NCBI GenBank assembly: GCA_016987375.1
Contig: PJRA01000077.1
Span: 180,565 to 205,741 of the forward strand
Direction: 5' to 3'
Source: Brachionus koreanus
Lineage: Eukaryota; Rotifera; Eurotatoria; Ploima; Brachionidae
Length of the DNA: 25,177 bases
Below, one piece after another: positions 17,801 through 25,177 of the stretch (positions within the stretch are counted from its first letter, which is position 1; the number at the start of each line of letters is the position of its first letter). The notes under the pieces are model-generated. The model worked only from the letters and a program-made list of their open reading frames with translations. It did no database searches and was not told where the DNA came from. Made by a program: the position numbers and the translations under genes.

Positions 17801-19576
17801 TGGATATAGAAATTACAATTGTAGAATAAAAAATTATTTATAAATTGTATGATTTGTTAATAAAAAATGAACCATTAATTTACTTCTAAACATTTGAAAT
17901 TTTTCTATTTAATAAACTCTAAAAAATCATTGTATTTGGAAATTTGTTCATTAAAATCAAATCAAGAAACTTTTGTGAATAAGTTTTTAATAACTCAGTA
18001 AATCTTTTAAATGCACTGAGAAATTATGATTAAATTGAAGAGCTTTAAATTTTATTTTTTATGGCATTAATCTTAAATATTTGAGCAATCTAATTTTTGA
18101 CTAACATGTAATGAACAAATACTTACGCAGTTCTAAAGTTGTTTTTCGAATAGCTAATTTTGACTTGTTTGCCATCAATTTCAAAGCCAATCTGATAGCA
18201 CTGTAGCAGATATCCAGCGTCCTAGAAAAGTTGCAAGTGGCCGACTGTTTAAATAAAATGAAAAAATAAAATTACTTGTATTGTATTCATTTCGACAAAA
18301 GCAAAGCCCATGGCTATTTTGGACAAAGAGTCGCGAGCTATGTGAACATTTTTGATTGATAAAGTAAAATTGGTCAACTTGTTGAGTGATTCTAGTATTG
18401 TTTCTTTGGTAGTTAGCGCATCTAGACCTCTCAATAGCAAAGCTAAATTTAAAATTAAAATTGAGCGAATAAATTTCTTTGTCTTCAAATGCATTTGATT
18501 ACTGTTGCATGGATCAGTTCCTGCATAGTCATAGCCTTCGCCGCCCTTGCGTTTATCGGATTCTAAAAATTCAAATATTTTCACATTTAATAACCGTTCT
18601 GCATGAATAATATTCAGTGATGATATGAAAATTTAACCTTCTCGAGATATGCTACATTTGAAGCATCGTTCACGTCTCTTGAAATTTCTCACACCACACT
18701 TTTAGCAAAAAAGATTTAAATTTTATTAAAAAAAATTAATTTTGTCTTGCAAAAAAAAATACTTTTGAACAATCCCATTCAGTGGCTTCTTCTTTATTCA
18801 TTTTGCTCCTGTAAGCTTCGTCATCGGCTGAATTGCTGAAAAATATGACTGCTCTTGCGTCATGGTTGATAAAATAGACCGAACCCTATTGGTCGAAAAA
18901 TGGTTACCATGGCAACCGAAAAAAATTTGATTCTAACAAGATCACGGTCTTGTAGGAATCTGGACAAGTTACCTTTGTGGCCTGCATCCAGCCCGAAGCA
19001 TCATCTATGTTATTGAACTCGATGAATGCAAATCCTCTATTAAGGCCCGTATTTCGGTCTTTAACCAAACGGACATCTTTGTAGGGAACGGCCATTTTGA
19101 ATAGCTCGGTCCTAAGCTCATTGTCGTCCATTTGAGGAGGTATTTGTCTCATCATTAGAGTTTTAGACGGTGTTACATTACCGAATCTCTTTTCGACAGT
19201 GGGACTAGCCCCAAATGGATTATTTGGATTTTCTTCATACTTCTATTTAAGTAAAATATTTTATTAAAAAATCAAAATTAGATATTTTTTTTCAATTGAT
19301 ACATTTGATTGAGCTTGCTGAATTGTTGTCGATTTACTCTTTTTTTTATCACTGTATGAGCTAGATCGACCTCTTGATCTTGACCTGGATCGAGAGCGCT
19401 TACGTCTATAGTATTCATCATCGTCATCATTGTCCCGGTATTTGGCGGAGTGAATTCTGTCACTTCTGTACAAAATTATTAGTTTTATTTAGAAAACCAA
19501 AAAAGCAAGAGTCTGTGCCGGTTTTGGTAAACTGGGCTTGCCGGTCTTACCGAAATTTGCTTTTTTTGTAATCCAT
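14842..19576 (-). CDS. RBM5/RBM10: RBM5/RBM10-family splicing regulator (RRM, ZnF, RRM, OCRE, C2H2, G-patch)
   Basis: Fifteen exons: 19576-19551, 19465-19303, 19242-18973, 18885-18763, 18698-18638, 18562-18503, 18442-18276, 18221-18127, 16513-16410, 16357-15945, 15897-15739, 15651-15493, 15437-15191, 15140-15028, 14961-14842. All junctions are GT-AG, and phases agree, giving 759 aa. Domains in order: RS-rich N-terminus ([14 protein letters not shown]); RRM1 with RGFAFIEF; RanBP2 finger WDCSKCGVRNF...CFKC, split by an intron; RRM2 with LLLRGL and GFAFVEM; OCRE tyrosine repeats ([29 protein letters not shown]); [15 protein letters not shown]2H2 finger (CLLCKRRF, then H...H); and a G-patch ([21 protein letters not shown]) followed by RGAGLGA. 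This order is that of RBM5, RBM6 and RBM10, nuclear proteins that control 3' splice-site and exon choice in the spliceosomal A complex. Introns are 47-87 bp except the eighth (1613 bp), where the exon-9 junction is least certain. The exon-5 donor, GTTAAA, is weak. Confidence 0.93.
17283..17511. mobile_element. Decayed inverted-repeat element ending in TTAA
   Basis: AACGAGTCAAAAT (17296-17308) is matched exactly by its reverse complement ATTTTGACTCGTT (17482-17494). The similarity extends inward (CACTCGTTTTGAT against GACTATTTTGATT) and outward with mismatches for about 13 bp. The right end reads, on the minus strand, TTAACACTAGAAGCACC, so TTAA (17508-17511) is followed by CACT just as in the MITE at 12716. 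The matching left position (17279-17282) is ATTT, so the left duplication is lost. Probably an older TTAA-type MITE of about 225 bp. Confidence 0.5.
17525..17764 (+). CDS. Candidate nested gene or pseudogene in the RBM5/10 intron
   Basis: Exon 1 (17525-17634) starts with ATG and contains [21 protein letters not shown] 42-bp GT-AG intron (17635-17676) removes the TAA at 17636 and joins in frame to exon 2 (17677-17764), which contains [20 protein letters not shown] before a stop. Just beyond, in another frame, the reading [19 protein letters not shown] continues to about 17845. One A fewer in the A5 run at 17757-17761 would join them. The amino-acid composition is like real protein, not like translated AT runs. 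I do not recognise the family. It may be a small gene on the opposite strand of its host, or a decaying copy. Confidence 0.35.
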
Positions 19577-19931
19577 TATGAAGCTATTAAACTAAGTTAT
19601 TTGATAAGAAAAAATTTCTATTTTAGAAAAATCAACTATTTATATGTTAATTATTTTAGACTAGTCCCGATCACCGGTCTACTCAGACAACTATATTTTT
19701 TAGTAGTATAGACTTTTTTTTTGTCTTACATTCAAAGTTTATTTTGCATTTAGCAAAAATTTATCATCTAATTTAAATGCTCATACTTTAAAAAAAAATT
19801 TTAATTTTGTGATAATTATTTAAAAGTGTTTTATTTTTTAATTTTGGAAAATTAATTCTTTGTATGCATTCGTCATCCATATATAATTGTCAAAGCTAGC
19901 AACAATTTAATTTTATACATTTAGAACTAAA
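19577..19931. promoter_or_regulatory. Divergent intergenic region between RBM5/10 and TMEM165
   Basis: The 355 bp between the two start codons must hold both 5' leaders and probably both promoters. One patch, GACTAGTCCCGATCACCGGTC (19660-19680), is much richer in GC than the rest and could be a regulatory site; this is inference from composition only. No TATA box can be singled out in DNA this AT-rich. Confidence 0.4.
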
Positions 19932-20834
19932 ATGGGAACAAAATTAAAAATAATACTCGTGTTGGCTTTTATGTTTATGGTTATTGCAAACAATGTAACT
20001 GCAAATAAAATAAGTGGTTCAGAGACTAATACAATTGGTAAATTAGAGAATGTCAAAGACAAATCTTCTGAATCGGAAGAAAAAAATGAAAAAAAAAATT
20101 CAAATGAAGAAAAATTTATTTCAAAAGATTCTGGACCATCTTTTGGTTTTATACACGCTTTTTTTGCCTCATTTTCAGTTATCCTAGTGTCAGAAATAGG
20201 TGACAAGACATTTTTTATAGCAGCAATAATGGCCATGAAGCATGCCAGAATGACTGTATACACAGGAGCAATGCTTGCATTGGGCCTAATGACTTTACTT
20301 TCAGCCCTATTGGGTAACATATTGACCAAAATAATTCCAAGAGTTTACACATACTATGCTTCAAGTGTTTTATTTGGATTGTTTGGTTTGAAAATGTTGC
20401 GCGAGGGCTGGCAAATGGACAATTCGGATGCTAGTGACGAGTATGATGAAGCAAATGAAGAACTTAAAGAATCGGATGAGAAAGACAAAAATTTGGAAAC
20501 TGCAGGTGAAGAGGATAAAAATCCGACTAGAAAATTTGTTTCCATGTTCAGAAAGTACATGTCGCCTGTGTTTTTGCAGGCTTTTGTGTTGACATTTCTG
20601 GCAGAATGGGGCGACAGGTCACAAATATCTACAATAATACTCGGAGCTCGTGAAAACATGCTTGGCACTGTTCTTGGCGGAACTCTGGGCCATGGTTTGT
20701 GCACTGGCTTGGCTGTAATTGGAGGTCGAATGATCTCACAACGAATATCCGTGCGGACAGTCACCTTAGTCGGTGCGTTCGTATTTTTATTTTTTGCTTT
20801 TTCGGCATTTTTTATCGGCCCTGATGCCTATTGA
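19932..20834 (+). CDS. TMEM165: TMEM165/GDT1-family Golgi cation transporter
   Basis: A 300-residue intronless frame. It starts with a signal-like hydrophobic segment (residues 5-24), followed by a Lys/Glu/Ser-rich luminal stretch. Two halves each carry the UPF0016 signature E-x-G-D-(K/R)-(T/S): EIGDKT at 88-93 and EWGDRS at 225-230. Around six membrane helices surround them, three per half, separated by an acidic and Lys-rich loop (about residues 165-205). Members exchange protons for manganese or calcium in the Golgi and so support glycosyltransferases; human TMEM165 loss causes a glycosylation disorder. Length and layout fit animal and yeast members. AATAAA at 20977-20982 is a candidate poly(A) signal. 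The gene is divergent from RBM5/10 and in tandem with OSGEP. Confidence 0.94.
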   Translation: MGTKLKIILVLAFMFMVIANNVTANKISGSETNTIGKLENVKDKSSESEEKNEKKNSNEEKFISKDSGPSFGFIHAFFASFSVILVSEIGDKTFFIAAIMAMKHARMTVYTGAMLALGLMTLLSALLGNILTKIIPRVYTYYASSVLFGLFGLKMLREGWQMDNSDASDEYDEANEELKESDEKDKNLETAGEEDKNPTRKFVSMFRKYMSPVFLQAFVLTFLAEWGDRSQISTIILGARENMLGTVLGGTLGHGLCTGLAVIGGRMISQRISVRTVTLVGAFVFLFFAFSAFFIGPDAY

Positions 20835-21178
20835 TCATCTATTTAAAATTACACTTGACTCAAAAAGGACAGTGTTGCCGCTAAATTGGATTCTTTTTTC
20901 GAACTTATAATTTCCTACGTTTTTTTTTCTTTTTCTTTGTATTTGTACGAAATAGTTATTTATAAAAACAAAATTTAATAAATGCAACGCCAATTTAATT
21001 TTTGAAACATTTTATTTAAAAATTAGATTAATAAAGTCCAAAAAAAAAAAATCCAATTAAGTTAAGATTTAAAAATCTTATATCTTTGCTTTTTAAAATG
21101 AAGTCTATTTTTTAAATAAATTGTATTCAAATAAAATATCTTAAGTCTTGGTTTTTTTTCGATTTATTTTTATTCTAG
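20835..21178 (+). other. Spacer between TMEM165 and OSGEP with a 3' splice site at the OSGEP start
   Basis: It contains the candidate TMEM165 poly(A) signal (20977-20982). A T-rich tract ends in TATTCTAG (21171-21178) directly abutting the OSGEP ATG. This looks like a 3' splice acceptor, for either a 5'-leader intron or spliced-leader trans-splicing. Confidence 0.4.
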
Positions 21179-22186
21179 ATGGTGACCATAATAGGTTTTG
21201 AGGGCAGTGCAAATAAAATAGGGGTAGGAATAATTCGGGATGGTCAAGTGCTGGCTAATCCTCGCCACACATATGTTACCCCACCTGGTCAAGGATTTAT
21301 GCCATCTGAGACAGCCAAGCATCACAAGGAACACATCTTATCATTGACTAAGCAGGCATTGGAAGAAGCTAAAATAACTCCGCAACAAATTGATGCCATA
21401 AGTTACACTAAAGGACCCGGTATGGGAGCCCCACTGCTTACAGTAGCAATCGTAGCTCGTAGTTTGTCTCTCTTATGGGAAAAACCAATTATCGGTGTAA
21501 ATCACTGTATAGGTCATATTGAAATGGGCAGGTTAATAACATCGGCTCAAAATCCAACAGTATTGTATGTAAGTGGCGGAAATACACAAGTTATTAGTTA
21601 TGAGAATAAAAGATATAGAATTTTTGGTGAAACAATTGACATAGCTGTAGGAAATTGTTTAGATAGATTTGCTAGAGTTCTAAAGCTAAGCAATGATCCA
21701 TCTCCGGGTTTTAATATTGAACAAATGGCCAAAAAAGGCAGAAAATATTTAGAATTGCCCTATTGTGTTAAAGGAATGGACGTGTCGTTTAGCGGTCTGC
21801 TTAGTTTTATTGAGCAGAGAGCGCCCAGGCTTATTGAGCAAAAAAAATATACTCCTGAGGATTTGTGCTATTCATTGCAAGAGACCGTGTTTGCTATGCT
21901 CGTTGAAATAACTGAGCGAGCAATGTCTCATTGCAATTCTTGTGAGGTTCTAATTGTAGGTGGTGTTGGATGCAATTTAAGATTGCAGGAAATGATGAGA
22001 AAAATGTGCCAAGAAAGAAATGCCATTTTGTTTGCTACGGATGATCGATTCTGCATTGATAATGGTGCCATGATTGCTCAAGCTGGCTATGAAATGTTTA
22101 AAGTCGGAATGATTACACCATGGGAAAAAACAACCATCACACAAAGATATAGAACTGATCAAGTTGAAATAAATTGGAGGGAATAG
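21179..22186 (+). CDS. OSGEP: KEOPS catalytic subunit OSGEP/KAE1, tRNA threonylcarbamoyltransferase
   Basis: A 335-residue intronless protein with the same length as human OSGEP. It starts [17 protein letters not shown], with the same spacing from Met to GFEGSANK as the family, which supports this start. The metal site is H109 and H113 in [10 protein letters not shown] plus D294 in [15 protein letters not shown]. Nucleotide-binding Gly-rich segments are [10 protein letters not shown] (near residue 80), YVSGGNTQV (130-138) and [11 protein letters not shown]. In KEOPS this subunit transfers the threonylcarbamoyl group from its adenylate onto A37 of tRNAs that read ANN codons. It is cytosolic and nuclear; no mitochondrial presequence is present, which separates it from OSGEPL1. 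AATAAA at 22234-22239 may be its poly(A) signal. Confidence 0.97.
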   Translation: MVTIIGFEGSANKIGVGIIRDGQVLANPRHTYVTPPGQGFMPSETAKHHKEHILSLTKQALEEAKITPQQIDAISYTKGPGMGAPLLTVAIVARSLSLLWEKPIIGVNHCIGHIEMGRLITSAQNPTVLYVSGGNTQVISYENKRYRIFGETIDIAVGNCLDRFARVLKLSNDPSPGFNIEQMAKKGRKYLELPYCVKGMDVSFSGLLSFIEQRAPRLIEQKKYTPEDLCYSLQETVFAMLVEITERAMSHCNSCEVLIVGGVGCNLRLQEMMRKMCQERNAILFATDDRFCIDNGAMIAQAGYEMFKVGMITPWEKTTITQRYRTDQVEINWRE

Positions 22187-22697
22187 AAATATATGTAAAA
22201 TTTAAACAAAAAAAATTTAACAATGATAAAAATAATAAAATTAAAAAATTTTTAATTGAGATGTTGACTTTTTTTTCTGTGTGTGCTATTTTTGATATTT
22301 TTTTTAGCATATGAAGTTTTTTGGTATTATTAAAAATATAATATTAGAAATACAAATACATAACTTTGGAAAAAATTTTGCATATGGGATTTAATTGCAT
22401 TTTTCTAAAATAATTGAGATCGCATATTTATTTATAATTTTACTGTTTGCATTTGTACAGTTTAAATGTATTTGTGTTAAATTGTAAAAAAAAGAATTTT
22501 TTTTTAGTATTTGTTAATGGAGGTTTTAAAATCTAAATATTTTATTCATTTTTATAATTTATTTATATTAAATAATTTAACTTATTAATTTTACTAAAAA
22601 AAAACACATTTGGCAAATTTGATTCATATTAATTTTGATCATTAAATAATAAATAAATTTAGTTTCAACTTCATTTTATTCAGTTTTTTGTTAACTT
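22187..22697. other. AT-rich non-coding region after OSGEP
   Basis: Contains the OSGEP 3' end (AATAAA at 22234-22239). No frame, repeat family or hairpin worth naming was seen. Confidence 0.4.
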
Positions 22698-22927
22698 TTA
22701 AAGATTGAAAAAATGGTTTAATTCATTGCAGATTAATTCATCCTCACTCCATTTCATTGCAGAAAATTTGCAGAAAATTTTGTCACCTTTCTTTTGGAGG
22801 TTGACATCCAAGCCTTTTGACTGATCTTCTGGAATTTGTATTTGAGACCATTTTAATAAAAATTATTTTTCTGAAGAGATTGTACAGCATATCTACTGAT
22901 ATTCCTAAATTCGTCTTCAACACCTGG
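22698..22927 (-). pseudogene. Unidentified coding remnant or terminal exon
   Basis: Reading the minus strand, one frame gives DPGVEDEFRNISRYAVQSLQ down to a stop at about 22855. A second frame from 22853 gives KWSQIQIPEDQSKGLDVNLQ, then KWSEDELICNELNHFFNL, and ends at TAA (22698-22700). An extra T in the T5 run (22858-22862 on the plus strand) would make the two continuous. The composition (Asp, Glu, Gln, Trp, Ile in even mix) is unlike noise in this region. It may be the last exon of a gene, or a fragment of a transposon or dead gene. The family is not recognised. Confidence 0.3.
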
Positions 22928-23312
22928 GTCTTTCGTTTTTTGTTTTTTATTTTAAACAATAAATTCATTTTAATTAGTATGATTTCTAGTAAGTAGAATA
23001 ATATTTTCAAGTCAAATTTTGGAAATGGCGATTTATAATTTTTTAACTAAAATTACTGAAACTTAAACTATGATTACTTGAAAAAAAAAGAATTGCTAAT
23101 TTTGCATAACTTGTATTATTCATCATAATTTTTCTTATGTGTATTATTATTATAAATTAAATAATATTTTACTTAAAAAAAATAAAATGGTATGTAAAAA
23201 TGTATTACAAGTGGGGTATTTTAGATTGTACAGCCGAAATTTTTTTATTTAATAAAAAAAATCACTTCTAAATTTGAAAATTTCAACATTTAATTGTCCA
23301 AATAATTAGTGA
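22928..23312. other. AT-rich non-coding stretch
   Basis: No supported feature. It lies between two minus-strand remnants. Confidence 0.4.
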
Positions 23313-23870
23313 TTAAGCTTTTTTCATGGTTTTCTCTTTTTTTTGTTTCAGTTTGTATACATGAATATTAGAAATAATAGAATAGAAATGAGTAATCAAC
23401 GAATTACAGTATATTAGAAGTCGATTGGAGAAGTTAATTTGAGACTTGACAAAAAGGGGTTTTGGATTCGGAACTTCTTGAGCTCTAAATGAAAACATCA
23501 ACATAGTCTTGAATAAGAGATATAATCAAATAATGTTTTTGAAGACAAGACTGTTTTTATATATCTTTTAGGAAGAGGTTTGTTTGTCTAGAATCGATCT
23601 TTTCAATTTTTGTGACTCGAGGAAACTAAAAAATTGGGCTGAGGCGGTGTGGTATGGTAAACGATAAATTGATTTGAAGGATGTATTCTGTAGAACTTGT
23701 AACCTCTGTTGGTTTATTTGGAATAAACGTGATAGCGCGAAAAAGCTATGATTTAGCCAACAAGTGCTGTGAAGACTCAAGTTTAAGTTTTTTAATTAGT
23801 TTCCAAGATTTGTGAGACAAAATCTTAACAATGCTTACCGTGTTTAAATTTTGCGATAGCACATATTCTT
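23313..23870 (-). mobile_element. Decayed non-LTR reverse-transcriptase remnant
   Basis: On the minus strand, near 23844-23810, the reading is NTVSIVKILSHKSWKL. The frame at 23780-23568 then contains HSFFALSRLFQINQQRLQVL and QNTSFKSIYRLPYHTAS. The order 'KILSHKxWKL ... dySFF.LSRL...QRLQVLQNxxxKxIYrLPy.T' is that of the region following the reverse-transcriptase palm in many animal LINEs. Frame changes and stops show it is dead. Weaker coding-like sequence runs on to about 23313. This part of the protein differs from the pieces at 6.4 and 7.2 kb, so it may be another family. Confidence 0.6.
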
Positions 23871-24340
23871 TTACTGATCAATATCAATCAATTGGCAAAG
23901 TTTCATTTAACACATAAATTGTCTGAAAAATATAATGCTACCTTACTATATCCTACTTTTTTCCAGAGCCATCATATATTTAAAAATATGTATCCTGTTA
24001 ATAATTATTTAATTTTATCTATTTTTTTTAAATATTTTTCCTTTTCTAAATTATACTTATTAAATTTTATTTTTTTTTAATCTGAAGGAAAATTAGCTCG
24101 ATATAGAAAACAAACAAGTAATAAAATGCTTATTATCAGTTAATAATTTTGTCAATTAGTCAAAAAAGGCGTATTAAAAAAAAAAGCATTTGAAATATCA
24201 ATTCGATATTGATTTAAAAATAAATTTATTTGAAGATAACTAATTAGCAAATTAATGTACTTGAAAAAAAAGTTTCTACTAAAAATTTTTGTGAGTGAAT
24301 ATCAAAATGCTTAAATCATGTACATAATATATTTTTATTG
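23871..24340. other. AT-rich non-coding stretch
   Basis: A chance plus-strand frame of 62 codons at 23892-24080 is rich in Phe, Tyr and Leu and is not supported. Nothing else was seen. Confidence 0.4.
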
Positions 24341-24450
24341 TTTCCTGACAGTAGCAAATGATCTTTGCAGATCACAACCTACGATATCTCGTCGCCTTAA
24401 TATGATTCAAAAGGTTGCCGAGTTGTTACTCTTAATTTGACAGATTTCGA
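24341..24450 (+). mobile_element. Possible helix-turn-helix transposase scrap (Harbinger-like)
   Basis: The plus strand reads TVANDLCRSQPTISRRLNMI, then QKVAELLLLI before TGA near 24438. A 'SQPTISR' recognition helix of this kind is typical of the N-terminal domain of PIF/Harbinger-type transposases. Only this short piece is legible, so the family is a guess. Confidence 0.3.
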
Positions 24451-24518
24451 TATTCAAAGACCCATTGAAATTTGTTGTAAATTATTTGAAAAAAATTATA
24501 TTGTTGAATGGTTTTACT

Positions 24519-24634
24519 GACGTATCGTTACTTGTGATCAGAAGTGTTAATATATTGAATGAAACAGTCTCAATATTTTATATTATAAATAAGATAGTGA
24601 AGCAGAGCTTTTGATATGCAAGTAACGAAACGTC
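24519..24634. repeat. Foldback element with 16-bp terminal inverted repeats
   Basis: GACGTATCGTTACTTG (24519-24534) and CAAGTAACGAAACGTC (24619-24634) are inverted repeats matching at 15 of 16 positions. Similarity carries on inward (TGATCAGAAG against the complement ATATCAAAAG). The 116-bp unit has no coding content. No clear target duplication flanks it, so it may be a MITE with eroded duplications. Confidence 0.5.
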
Positions 24635-24975
24635 TTTTTTTACATTGAATCAATTAGCTAAATCCTCTTTTTTAATTTGAATTATTAAAATATTGTCCAA
24701 TTGATACTTGTTTTTTCGCGAATCAATTGAATCTAGTCCAATAGTTCTGCTTACTTACCCCTCAAATCAAATTGATTTAGTCAAAAACCGAACGGTCTTG
24801 TTTAGCTATTAAGCTCGTCTCGACTTAGCTCGTTCCTCGCAATTATTGCATTTATTAAGAAATTACATTCTAAATAAAAAGGTTTACCAAAAAAATTTGC
24901 TTTTTTGTTTTTAATTTATTCAATCCCCATTTAAATATCCAAATAACTCTGCTTATAAAAGACGGATTACTAGAG
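24635..24975. other. Non-coding stretch
   Basis: Less AT-rich around 24780-24840 (for example AAGCTCGTCTCGACTTAGCTCG), with no assignable feature. Confidence 0.35.
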
Positions 24976-25177
24976 AAGTGGATCCAATTTCGAAATTATG
25001 ATAACAGTAATCAATGGTTAGAACCAGCGGTTTGTGTGTTAGTCATGCAAGCAGAGGGTGGAGGGTTCAAGACCCACTGAGGGTGGAAAAATCTTCAAAA
25101 TATCTCTGCAATACAGGGCGCATGTTTAAAATGGGGGACCGGTTTCGACTGAGTAAAATTTTCAGTGTAGATGATCA
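24976..25177 (+). mobile_element. SINE-like repeat, copy 2 (runs off the window)
   Basis: AAGTGGATCCAATTTCGAAATT and ATGATAACAGTAATCAAT match copy 1 at about 14445-14482. A box-B-like GGTTCAAGACC lies at 25064-25074, preceded by a D-arm-like GTGTGTTAGTCATGC. The head therefore looks tRNA-derived. A GC-richer tail (GGGGGACCGGTTTCGACTGAG) follows up to the window edge, so the 3' end is not seen. Confidence 0.5.

Larger units (their letters stand above)
16514..18126 (-). other. Long eighth intron of the RBM5/10 gene
   Basis: It starts with the consensus donor GTAAGT (18126-18121) after ...FRTA and ends at CATTTAG (16520-16514). Joining across it completes a GCT codon in frame. It is about twenty times the length of the gene's other introns. 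It contains an inverted-repeat element (17283-17507) and a possible plus-strand gene (17525-17764). The alternative is that exons 9-15 are a separate gene beginning at the Met in MSYNQVHSP (16485). Confidence 0.6.

Noticed and set aside
23892..24080. Plus-strand 62-codon frame
   Set aside because: Phe, Tyr and Leu rich from T runs, no similarity or signals.
1..25177. CRISPR arrays, operons, phage or bacterial mobile islands
   Set aside because: The DNA is animal nuclear with spliceosomal introns; no regularly spaced repeats or bacterial gene order are present.

Overview
The window is animal nuclear DNA: very AT-rich, with genes on both strands, spliceosomal introns of mostly 42-87 bp with GT-AG ends, and short intergenic spaces full of decayed transposon pieces. 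The gene set (SLC34 phosphate transporter, FG nucleoporin, protocadherin-type cadherin, RBM5/RBM10 splicing factor, TMEM165/GDT1, OSGEP) is metazoan. The tiny introns, low GC and retroelement remnants fit a small lophotrochozoan genome such as a monogonont rotifer. That placement is inference from style, not from a marker gene.

Layout. (1) 263-982 minus: unrecognised secreted, strongly basic protein. (2) 1235-3118 minus: five-exon SLC34 sodium-phosphate cotransporter, fully resolved to 553 aa. (3) 4193-5817 minus: NUP153-like nucleoporin with RanBP2-type zinc fingers and FG repeats. Its second finger carries TGA where a zinc-binding cysteine belongs. (4) 6367-7680: two decayed LINE tails. (5) 8358-9041 plus: DEDDy 3'-5' exonuclease, convergent with (6) 9191-11560 minus: single-exon cadherin ending in a PDZ ligand. 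(7) 12.5-14.6 kb: repeat-rich stretch with a TTAA-flanked MITE, a LINE scrap, a tRNA-derived SINE, a six-cysteine micro-ORF and a second SINE family. (8) 14842-19576 minus: RBM5/RBM10 homologue in 15 exons (759 aa). Fourteen introns are resolved; one is an outlier of 1.6 kb that holds an inverted-repeat element and a possible nested plus-strand gene. (9) 19932-20834 plus TMEM165/GDT1 and 21179-22186 plus OSGEP/KAE1, both intronless in the coding part. (10) 22.2-25.2 kb: gene-poor, with an unidentified coding remnant, a reverse-transcriptase remnant, a helix-turn-helix transposase-like scrap, a foldback element and a second copy of the SINE seen at 14.4 kb.

The genes do not form a pathway; they are housekeeping and cell-surface genes that happen to be neighbours. 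RBM5 and TMEM165 are divergent across 355 bp and may share a promoter region; the exonuclease and cadherin converge across about 150 bp. I found no convincing new multi-gene system. The strongest oddities are the disrupted second zinc finger of the nucleoporin, the TTAA inverted-repeat elements, and the candidate gene nested in the long RBM5 intron.
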